From NCBI RefSeq assembly GCF_032854445.1, contig NC_088300.1:18135191-18199190 (forward strand): DNA of 64,000 nt. The letters are read 5' to 3'. Origin of the DNA: Liolophura sinensis. Lineage: Eukaryota > Mollusca > Polyplacophora > Chitonida > Chitonidae. Position 1 is the first letter of the stretch. Each line of letters starts with the position of its first letter. The position numbers and the translations under genes are program-made. The notes beneath the pieces are model-generated. The model did no database searches and had not been told where the DNA came from. It worked only from the letters and a program-made list of their open reading frames with translations. Below are positions 12,050 through 24,000 of this stretch, one piece after another.

Positions 12050-15000
12050 TCGGCGCTTTTTCATAGCAATATTCCCGTGAAGAACATCTTTACAGCTTTC
12101 ACACAGGCGGTAAGTAGATAGTAATGTTTTGGATTTTGACAGGTTTTATTATTTTGTCTATCCACATCTCTATCAATGATACTATCATTGATTTCGTGAG
12201 CACAGCCACAACACTGTCAACACTCGCTTCACTTGATACATTCAGGGCTACATTCTACGATTGTAAAAATACCACACATGCCTAGTCGATAATCCACCGT
12301 CGGAATCTCAACGTGTAGCTGATTTGACTAAACTTTTTGTTTCAGTGTTCTCTCCATTTGTCAGTCAGGAGACCTCAGGATTTTGACAGGTTTGAGCCCT
12401 TTGATGGAAGAGGTACGGAAATAGAGTCATTGCTGGTGTTATAATGTTTATCCTGTTTGCAGTCCCTGGTTGAATTTTACTTTTCATATTTTCTTAACAG
12501 TTACCTAACATGGGTCATTGTAGCTCTGTTCTGCCATAGTATTAAACTATTACATCGCTGGCATTTTTCTCAGTTGCCTGCCATTGTAAGATACCTTTTA
12601 ATTTCTGTCTCTGATGGATTGAATGCGGGGTGGGGGGGGTGGGGCGGTGTGGAGGCAGCCGCCATGTTTGAATACGTATGCCTCATTGAAAAATATGACC
12701 TAAAAAACTGATGTCTTTTCTGTTTATTGGGATTTAAAAGTGATTGTTGACATCACACATCTCAAATTATAATTAGTATGTGATGTTAATTCTGTGAGAA
12801 AATTCTACTTTAAGAAGAAATTATGTCATTTTCATCAACTGACTGTAAATCTTGTACTTTGACTTGTATAGATTTGAATTAAAATTTAAATTACACTTTT
12901 ATATTCATCACGATATCCAGTGCAGTGACAGTGACATCATTGTGTGCAAAGATATTAGAGTTCATAATGGCATGGTGGTGTTTAATACAATGAAATCATA
13001 TTCATAGGACATCATGATATTCGTTGGTAATGGCTGAGTTACATCATGATGTGACATTATGACACTGTGTGTCATTGTGTGACACACCATGCTGTCTAAT
13101 GTTAGCGCTAAGTGTCTAGCATACAGTAACCCGCCATGATCCCAATGCTGTGACGGAGTGTGAGCTTATCAGGAATTGAAACTTTATTGCTAAATACACA
13201 ATACATGATAATTTTCCTACCTTGATGAAGGTGTCTGTATTTGGTTTGGTGTTTTACGCCGTACTCAAGAATATTTCACTTATACGACGGCGGCCAGCAG
13301 TATGGTGGGTGGAAACCGGGCAGAACCCAGGAGAAACCCACGACCATCCGCAGGTTGCTGTCATACCTTCCCACGTTCACCATTGGTGAAAGGTATCTGT
13401 AGGTCAAAGGCTTGTTAATATGCTGATGCATATCACTAATCTGTCAGCTTTTAATAAACCATTGTGCATCAGTTAAAATACCCTAAATGACCATAAAGTT
13501 TATCCATGACTAATCTGACCATTTTTTCCTGATTCTGAGAGTTTGGTTACTTTTAGAAAGGTGTGCTAAGGGTTTGCTTGCTACATGGGATGATATTCCA
13601 CTGGAAAATTTTAAATTTCAACACCAAAAGTAATATTTTGTGTCATTTATTTGCCTCTAAAAATACACTTTTGTGGACGAAACTTTAGGTCATTTAAGGT
13701 AAGTGAAAATTTCTGTAAAAATGAATGTTTTAATTCATAGGCTTGCCTGAAGATGGTGCTGTCATTCCAAGACAGCGAGCCGTACCGATCATTACATCTC
13801 GCAAGGTTGAATTCCCAGATCGCTACCGACCTAATAAGGTGGCCTGGTTAGAATCACTTAACACTGCAGAGGAGGAGAAATTAGGCCTCGTTGATCTACA
13901 CCCAGATGTCTTTGCTACATTTCCACGGTTTGTGAATAGAATTCTTGCTCTATTTTTCCATGTATCTAATGCTTATTTCTAGAAATAAAATTTACATATG
14001 TGTATAGAGAGTATGTTTACTCCTGGATTCAGCTGTAAAAATTTGGATAGAACCATTTCAGTGGCTATTTAAATCACCTACGTGTATTGTTTAATATGCA
14101 AAAGGGGCTGGACTTTTAAAGTGGCCTTACAAGATGAGCATATGACAGCTACTGCAACATGTTACCCACAGTGCTGGTTACTATCGAAATAACGTACATG
14201 CATCACTATAGTTTTTTCGTGAATTTTTGACCCAGAATTATTTTCTTGTGAATGTTTCATTTATATTTTAGCAAAAGGCACACACATTTATCTGGAAATC
14301 CCACGTTCTCCAGTTTTGGCTAACCAGTCCTCAAAATGATTTGTTAGCATAGTCTATATTACCCCATAATTATAACCCTGAGCATTTCGGGTGGTAAGAA
14401 ACACTGGATTGGTTATTAAAGCTTGGCTTTCAGCCAGTAGGTCTTGCAAGATTCTCAAACAGAGAATTCTCTAGTTCGCAGTGCTTTCATTGTTTTTAGA
14501 GCCTTTGTGGCAGTAAATTGATCAACATGTTCTGTGTTGTCTTGCCTGAAGTTCTCTGTTTTTGGAGTCTTGGTGGCAGTAAAGTGATCAGTGTGTCCTG
14601 TGTAGACTTGCTTGAAGATCTCTGCTTTTAGAGTCTTTGTGGCAGTAAAATGATGAACGTCTCCTATGTTGTTTTGCATGAAGCTCTCTGTTTTTAGAGT
14701 CTTGGTGGCAGTAAAGTGATCAACATGTCCTGTGCTGTCTTGTAGGAAGTTCTCTGTTTTTAGAGTCTTTGTGGCAGTAAAGTGATCAACATGTCCTGTG
14801 CTGTCTTGTAGGAAGTTCTCTGTTTTTAGAGTCTTTGTGGCAGTAAAGTGATCAACATGTCCTGTGCTGTCTTGTAGGAAGTTCTCTGTTTTTAGAGTCT
14901 GTGTGGCAGTAAAGTGATCGTGTCCTGTGTTGTCTTGTAGGAAGTTCTCTGTTTTTAGAGTCTTTGTGGCAGTAAAGTGATCACATGTCCCTGTGCTGTC

Positions 15001-18000
15001 TTGTAGGAAGTTCTCTGTTTTTAGAGTCTTTGTGGCAGTAAAGTGATCAACGTGTCCTGTGTTGTCTTGTAGGAAGTTCTCTGTTTTTAGAGTCCTTTGT
15101 GGCAGTAAAGTGATCAACATGTCCTGTGTTGTCTTGCAGGAAGTTCTCTGTTTTTAGAGTCTTTGTGGCAGTAAAGTGATCAGTGTGTACTGTGTTGTCT
15201 TGCTTGAAGATCTCTGCTTGTAGAGTCTTTGTGGCAGTAAAATAATGAACGTTTGCATGAAGCTCTCTGTTTTTTAGAGTCTTGGTGGCAGTAAAGTGAT
15301 CAAATGTCCTGTGTTGTCTTGCAGGAAGTTCTCTGTTTTTAGAGTCTTGGTGAAGTAAAATGATGAATGTCTCCTACATTGTTTTGCATGAAGCCCTCTG
15401 TTTTTAGAGTCTTTGCGGCAGTAAATGATGAACGTCTCTTATATTGTCTGGCATGAAGTTCTCCATTTTTAGAGTCTTGGTGGCAGTAAAATGATCCACG
15501 TCTCTTATGTTGTCTGGCATGAAGTCCTCTGTTTTTAGAGTCTTGGTGGAAGTAAAGTGATGATTGTCTCCTGTGTTGTCTTGCATGAAGTTCACTGGAG
15601 ATCCCTTGCCTTCAATCAGTGTAACATACATATTTGAGTATAGCACACAATTATAGCTGCTGTATAACAACAATCAAATAAATGAATCAAGTGGTAGGAG
15701 AAAGTGAAATATGGTGCATGTAGCACATGGGCTGATCTGTTTATCAAGGGCTGTAACTGTGTATAGAATGCCAGGGTGTTTCAAATCTCACACCTTCCCT
15801 TTTTTATTGCAGCATTGATGTTCTTCATCAGAATGTCACATGGCAGTCACTCTATAAGAAGATTGTAAGTGAATTTTAAAGGACAAGACAAATAAATTAT
15901 GTTAAACAGCAAGATAGAAAGTGGTACCTTGGAAAATAATTTTAATCCTTAAATTAAATATTATTTACTTGAAGATGACTAATGTTAGACATGTTGATGA
16001 TGTTGTCAACTCAAAAAGATCCTAAAAACAAAAGATGAATTTAGTGCCATGTACCAAAATAAATAATCCTTTCTTGACCATTAGCATTCAAAATTGTATA
16101 TGCACTCTATGCCTGTGTATCAGTATCATGGATTTTTAGTTAGCATGCATGTGGTATGTTGTATTTGTATCTTACCTTCTTGACAGGACTATAAAAGAGT
16201 CCCGACAAGAGCGGAGATGAGGGGAGGGGGACGGAAACCGTGGCCACAGAAAGGGACTGGACGGGCTCGACACGGGAGTATCCGCTCTCCTATCTTTAAG
16301 AAGGGTATATATGAAATGCTTTTACTGTGTGCTATTTAAACATCCTGGTTTATGAAATGGGAGTTTATGAAATTGCTGGGATGAAACATTGCTCTTGGTC
16401 TCGGCTCGATCACCAGGCTGGTCAGGTATGTGGCTTTCCAGCGTTGCCATTTTCTGATGAACATGACATGAGTAAAAAGATTGTTAGTAATTATTGTAAG
16501 TACATTGTTAGACATAATTTCAAATGAAATAAATGTAATGAAATGCTTATGAACTTGGATTTAAAGTTTCCATTTATGAAAGGATAATTTTTTATCAGAT
16601 AACTGATGACTTAAGAAATGTACTAAATTTCCAGTTGTATGTGTGTCCAGAACATGTTCATGTGCTAACATGCACATACAATATGTAATATTATCATTAG
16701 GACTAAAGGGCACCCATGTTCGCATGGTTAGGAGGGTAGCACAACACATTCTTCAATTAGGAGCAACTCATCAGTGGTGGTCTCAAGTACAGCATAAAAC
16801 ACCAATCAGATAAGTAAATCACCAGTGTGGTTGCTGTCAGTTCAATGCCAGCTCACACTGACTTAATTCGATTCATGTCCTACATGAGAAGATCTGCCAG
16901 TGGCCTGCAGATGGTTATGAGTGTCCCCCACACTCATTCCTTCCAACATAATGCTGGCAGTCATCGTATAAATGAAATATTCTTAACACCAATCAGATAA
17001 ATAATGAAATAAATCATATGGACTACTGGTATGTTGGTTACAGGGGGTGCTGCTCACGGTCCAAGAGGTCCCAAAAGTTACTTTTATATGTTGGCAAAGA
17101 CAACCAGGGCGCTTGGTTTGCGGGTGGCATTATCTGTCAAATTGGCACAGGTATGTTTAGTTAATAAATAATCTAATGGCAATAGAAGCACATTAATAAA
17201 GAGCTTAACCAGTTTGAGTTGACTTAGAGTTTGATAATCCTGGAACTTCCTCATATAACACCCAGCATAAAGGATGAGGTGTCCAGATGCAGTGCTAAGG
17301 TCGGGTGTCATGTCTGGTGCCTTCTCCATGACAGTCCAGTGAAGCAGCAATGTCAAAAAAAAAAAACAAAAAAAAATTCAAGATTTTAGGGGAAAGAGTG
17401 TATCTAATTATGTCACATTTGCACTGATTTGATTGTGCAATGTTGACTGCATGTTACAGTAGCCATTTGCAATGGACAAACTGTTCAGTTAGTGAATAAA
17501 AAAATTCAAGTAACCTATCATCTGACTGTCCATTTATATCTGATCTTTATGTATGTTCCCAGGGAGATTTACACATAGTAGACTCATTTGACATCCCCAG
17601 TGATCAGCCAGAGGTGAGTACAACTAGCATTCTATCCAGGTCTGTTTTATCTGCCTGGAGTAAGACGAAGGATCTTAAGAAGTGCTACACCTACATGGTC
17701 TCTTCATTGTGAGAGTACATGAAGCAAAAAGGTCGTTTATGTTGAGTATCAAGTTTTCTGCATGTAATTGTCCTCTGTCTACTTAGGCAGCAGATAATAA
17801 TAATAATGATAATAATGATAATAATAAAAAGCACTCTGAGTTAATGGCAAGATCAAAGTGCCTGTGAGAAAGTGACTGAAAAAATGGTGACATATTATGA
17901 TAATTTCAGTCAAATATACGAAGCAACTGAAACCCCAGTCCATTCCATTCCATGGGAATAAATAAAGTCACTAAATGGAGATATGGGGCCCAAGGGATGG

Positions 18001-21000
18001 TGTGACACATTCAGTGTGTCTTGATAAATAGCGACAAATACATAGTTGAATGAAACAAATAAGGATGTCCAAATGTTTTAAATGTCACACCTGACAAACT
18101 CAAGTCCTTGAACTTAATGTATTGAGAGAAGCATATCTTTTAACTCCTGGGTGAAGAGTACAGATATTTGTACAAAAAAGGGACAGTAACATATTTGCCC
18201 TTCAGTTACTTGGAGCTCACTTTTTGTTTCTTTTTGGCAAGATTTACTTCCCTTAGCCCAGGGCTGGTGAAAAAACAGCAATATTTTGGGGTTCTGTATT
18301 TAAGCAGTATATTAGTAGCATATATGTGGTATAAGGCTAGCAGCAGGTACTTGATGCTTTGACAGTCTATTTTATATTCTCAAGTAGTTATGAATGAAAT
18401 CAAGGGAGTATTGAGCTTTCACTTGTTTAGAAATTTTTCTCGTGCATACTATGTGATATGTATGGTACATCAGACTTACCGGTGCAACTGGCTGCTTAAT
18501 TCAAAGTCCCATTGATTTTAAGCAGTTTGAATAAATGTTGAATTTGGTGTACAAATTTATTTTTTAACTTGTATGCTGTATTTCTAGTTTGAGTCACATT
18601 GATGTTGCAGTACATGGAATCTTTAGCTGAATCTCGGAAGTGGGGCGTTTCTGTACTGTTCATAGATGAGTAAGTTCAGACAGCTTTTCACAGCGCTGAT
18701 CATCTCTTGATGACACTATGCACCTACATCCCTCTAAACTGATGACCTAACCATTCCTTGCAAAAGAAGACAAATTTATGTCCTTTCTGATTTTGACATC
18801 AAAGCAGTAATATTTTTATGTCATGTCAGGTATACCTGTGTTCATAAAAGTGAATGAAAGATTTTGTATTTGATGGAAAAGATGGGGATTTAAAGTTCTT
18901 TCAAATTTATTTTATTTGTTGATTTGATTGGTATTTTACGCCATGCTCAAGAATATTTCACTTTATAAGACAGCAGCCAGCATTATGGTGAAAGGAAACT
19001 GTGCAGAGACCTTGCAATATACATGTAGTGTAATGTATGTCTGATTTAAAGGTTTCCTTCCACCATGATGCTGGCTACTGTTGTATAAGAGAAATATTTT
19101 TGAGTGCAGTATGCATGTCTGATTTAAAAGAACTTCTCTATGTCGTTTCCATCGTCTTTTACAACAGCAGCCAGCATTATGTTGGAAGGAAACCGGGTAG
19201 AGCAGTTCCTTTATATCAGATATATATTACTCTATATTTCCTTAGTTATACATGTAAATTGAGGATTCTTTTAAGTTATGTTTGAATATGTGAGTATGTC
19301 ATTTGATTCTTGCCGTTTATGTTAACAGCACTGACATAATGCCAAGAAACATCAGCCTGTCTCTGAACAAAATACCAAGTTTTAACCTGATGCCAGTCTA
19401 TGGTACGTCATTCACTGTTGTTTTCCTTTTTTGTTACATTAAAGATATAGATGGAGAGCATCAGTGCATACTTTTAATTTATTATATCTGTTCTCTTTGA
19501 TCTGTAGTATTACATGTAAGTGTGCTGTGTAGATATGAATATAGGTATGTGTATGTATGAATGCGTGCAGCATGCTCCTATGTTTGTGGATCTAACCTGG
19601 GACAGGCTGGAATGTGGCTATGCCCTCATCTGTGCAGCTCTATGTGTTGACATTATGCTGTATTTGTGTAGATTACTCTAAATATTTTAAATGACCGTAA
19701 ATTTCGTCCATGACTGACTTGCACATTTTCTTCTGATTCTCAGAGTTCTGTTGATTTTAGAAAGGTTTTTGAGGTTAGCTTTGAACATGGGATGATATTC
19801 AACTGGAAAATTTTAAGTTTCATTGCAAGAAAAAAGATATTTTGTAACATGTATTTGCCTCTAAAAATGCACTTTTGTGGACGAAATTTGAGGTCATTTA
19901 TGGTATATGCACTGTATGCTATATTTTGTGCGAGACAGAAGGCTGTACTGTTGACTTCGTTTTGTGCATATAGGGTGTGTTCTAGCATGTACTCTCTGCT
20001 TTATTACGGGTATGTATGGTGTGTTCTATACACTTAATAATAGTGCTCTGATGTGCTGTGTGTATGCCCTAGTTTGTGCCAGTCAGAGCATGTACTCTCT
20101 GCTTTATTCTGGGTATGTATGGTGTGTTCTATACACTTTATAATAGTGCTCTGATGTGCTGTCTGTATGCCCTGGTTTGTGCCAGTCAGAGCATGTACTC
20201 TCTGCTTTATTCTGGGTATGTATGGTGTGATCTATACACTTTATAATAGTGCTCTGATATGCTGTGTGTATGCCCTGGTTGTGCCAGTCAGAGCTTGTAC
20301 TCTCTGCTTTATTCTGGGTAAGTATGGTGTGATCTATACACTTTATAATAGTGCTCTGATGTGCTGTCTGTATGCCCTGGTTTGTGCCAGTCAGAGCATG
20401 TTCTCTCTGCTTTATTCTGGGTATGTATGGTGTGATCTATACACTTTATAATAGTGCTCTGATGTGATGTCTATATGCCCTGGTTGTGCCAGTCAGAGCA
20501 TGTACTCTCTGCTTTATTCTGGGTAAGTATGGTGTGTTCTATACACTTTATAATAGTGCTCTGATGTGCTGTCTGTATGCCCTAGTTTGTGCCAGTCAGA
20601 GCATGTACTCTCTGCTTTATTCTGGGTATGTATGATGTGTTCTATACACTTTATAATAGTGCTCTGATATGCTGTGTGTATGCCCTGGTTGTGCCAGTCA
20701 GAGTATGTACTCTCTGCTTTATTCTGGGTAAGTATGGTGTGATCTATACACTTTATAATAGTGCTCTGATGTGCTGTCTGTATGCCCTGGTTTGTGCCAG
20801 TCAGAGCATGTACTCTCTGCTTTATTCTGGATATGTATGGTGTGATCTATACACTTTATAATAGTGCTCTGATGTGCTGTGTGTATGCCCTGGTTGTGCC
20901 AGTCAGAGCATGTACTCTCTGCTTTATTCTGGGTATGTATGGTGTGATCTATACACTTTATAATAGTGCTCTGATGTGCTGTCTGTATGCCCTGGTTTGT

Positions 21001-24000
21001 GCCAGTCAGAGCATGTACTCTCTGCTTTATTCTGGATATGTATGGTGTGTTCTATACACTTTATAATAGTGCTCTGATGTGCTGTCTGTATGCCCTGGTT
21101 TGTGCCAGTCAGAGCATATACTCTCTGCTTTATTCTGGGTATGTATGATGTGTTCTGTACACTTTATAATAGTGCTCTGATGTGCTGTCTGTATGCCCTG
21201 GTTGTGCCAGTCAGAGCATGTACTCTCTGCTTTATTCTGGGTATGTATGGTGTGTTCTATACACTTTATAATAGTGCTCTGATGTGCTGTCTGTATGCCC
21301 TAGTTTGTGCCAGTCAGAGCATGTACTCTCTGCTTTATTCTGGGTATGTATGATGTGTTCTATACACTTTATAATAGTGCTCTGATGTGCTGTCTGTATG
21401 CCCTAGTTTGTGCCAGTCAGAGCATGTACTCTCTGCTTTATTCTGGGTATGTATGATGTGTTCTATACACTTTATAATAGTGCTCTGATGTGCTGTCTGT
21501 ATGCCCTGGTTTGTGCCAGTCAGAGCATGTACTCTCTGCTTTATTCTGGGTATGTATGATGTGTTCTATACACTTTATAATAGTGCTCTGATGTGCTGTG
21601 TGTATGCCCTAGTTTGTGCCAGTCAGAGCATGTACTCTCTGCTTTATTCTGGGTATGTATGATGTGTTCTATACACTTTATAATAGTGCTCTGATGTGCT
21701 GTCTGTATGCCCTGGTTGTGCCAGTCAGAGCATGTACTCTCTCCTTTATTCTGGGTATGTATGATGTGTTCTATACACTTTATAATAGTGCTCTGATGTG
21801 CTGTGTGTATGCCCTGGTTGTGCCAGTCAGAGCATGTACTCTCTGCTTTATTCTGGGTAAGTATGATGTGTTCTATGCACTTTATAATAGTGCTCTGATG
21901 TGCTGTGTGTATGCCCTGGTTGTGCCAGTCAGAGCATGTACTCTCTGCTTTATTCTGGGTATGTATGATGTGTTCTATACACTTTATAATAGTGCTCTGA
22001 TGTGCTGTGTGTATGCCCTGGTTGTGCCAGTCAGAGCATGTACTCTCTGCTTTATTCTGGGTATGTATGATGTGTTCTATACACTTTATAATAGTGCTCT
22101 GATGTGCTGTGTGTATGCCCTGGTTGTGCCAGTCAGAGCATGTACTCTCTGCTTTATTCTGGGTAAGTATGGTGTGTTCTATACACTTTATAATAGTGCT
22201 CTGATGTGCTGTCTGTATGCCCTGGTTTGTGCCAGTCAGAGCATGTACTCTCTGCTTTATTCTGGGTATGTATGATGTGTTCTGTACACTTTATAATAGT
22301 GCTCTGATGTGCTGTGTGTATGCCCTGGTTGTGCCAGTCAGAGCATGTACTCTCTGCTTTCTTCTGGGTATGTATGGTGTGTTCTATACACTTTATAATA
22401 GTGCTCTGATGTGCTGTCTGTATGCCCTAGTTTGTGCCAGTCAGAGCATGTACTCTCTGCTTTATTCTGGGTATGTATGATGTGTTCTATACACTTTATA
22501 ATAGTGCTCTGATGTGCTGTCTGTATGCCCTAGTTTGTGCCAGTCAGAGCATGTACTCTCTGCTTTATTCTGGGTGTGTATGGTGTGTTCTATACACTTT
22601 ATAATAGTGCTCTGATGTGCTGTCTGTATGCCCTAGTTTGTGCCAGTCAGAGCATGTACTCTCTGCTTTATTCTGGGTATGTATGGTGTGATCTATACAC
22701 TTTATAATAGTGCTCTGATGTGCTGTCTGTATGCCCTAGTTTGTGCCAGTCAGAGCATGTACTCTCTGCTTTATTCTGGGTATGTATGGTGTGTTCTATA
22801 CACTTTATAATAGTGCTCTGATGTGCTGTGTGTATGCCCTGGTTGTGCCAGTCAGAGCATGTACTCTCTGCTTTATTCTGGGTATGTATGATGTGTTCTA
22901 TACACTTTATAATAGTGCTCTGATGTGCTGTCTGTATGCCCTAGTTTGTGCCAGTCAGAGCATGTACTCTCTGCTTTATTCTGGGTATGTATGATGTGTT
23001 CTATACACTTTATAATAGTGCTCTGATGTGCTGTGTGTATGCCCTGGTTGTGCCAGTCAGAGCATGTACTCTCTGCTTTATTCTGGGTATGTATGATGTG
23101 TTCTATACACTTTATAATAGTGCTCTGATGTGCTGTGTGTATGCCCTGGTTGTGCCAGTCAGAGCATGTACTCTCTGCTTTATTCTGGGTAAGTATGGTG
23201 TGTTCTATACACTTTATAATAGTGCTCTGATGTGCTGTGTGTATGCCCTGGTTTGTGCCAGTCAGAGCATGTACTCTCTGCTTTATTCTGGGTAAGTATG
23301 GTGTGTTCTATGCACTTTATAATAGTGCTCTGATGTGCTGTGTGTATGCCCTGGTTGTGCCAGTCAGAGCATGTACTCTCTGCTTTATTCTGGGTAAGTA
23401 TGGTGTGTTCTATACACTTTATAATAGTGCTCTGATGTGCTGTGTGTATGCCCTGGTTTGTGCCAGTCAGAGCATGTACTCTCTGCTTTATTCTGGGTAA
23501 GTATGGTGTGTTCTATGCACTTTATAATAGTGCTCTGATGTGCTGTGTGTATGCCCTGGTTGTGCCAGTCAGAGCATGTACTCTCTGCTTTATTCTGGGT
23601 AAGTATGGTGTGTTCTATACACTTTATAATAGTGCTCTGATATGCTGTGTGTATGCCCTAGTTTGTGCCAGTCAGAGCATGTACTCTCTGCTTTATTCTG
23701 GGTATGTATGATGTGTTCTATACACTTTATAATAGTGCTCTGATGTACTGTGTGTATGCTCTGGTTTCTGCCTTTGAAAAGATGTGTATGCTTTGTTTTG
23801 ATGCTGGCTTGGGTATTTGCAGTACCTGCACTGTGATGTTTAGAAGCTTAGTCTATGTACATAAAGCAGTGCATCTAAACATTGGGCCTTGCGTGTAGAA
23901 GTTTTTCCACTACATTACCTGACTGTACATACCCACCATAAACCTACATTGTACCAAAAATGCCCTGTAGTGGGAGTTAATCCACTTGATTTCTCTGTCT

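Noticed and set aside
14455-15120. 221-codon minus-strand frame with a perfect 22-residue repeat
   Set aside because: The period of 66 bp is divisible by 3, which keeps any stop-free frame open. It lies in an intron on the antisense strand without start or splice signals.
19390-20010. Origin of the 102/103-bp array from the exon 9/intron 9 junction, mirroring the other array
   Set aside because: Only the 8-bp word TGCCAGTC and a weak ATG-TAC similarity are shared, which is too little to claim descent without an alignment.
21616-22275. 219-codon plus-strand frame rich in Cys, Tyr and Leu
   Set aside because: It is a run of 102-bp array units read in one frame inside MRPL4 intron 9. The same peptide recurs in all neighbouring frames and no gene context exists.
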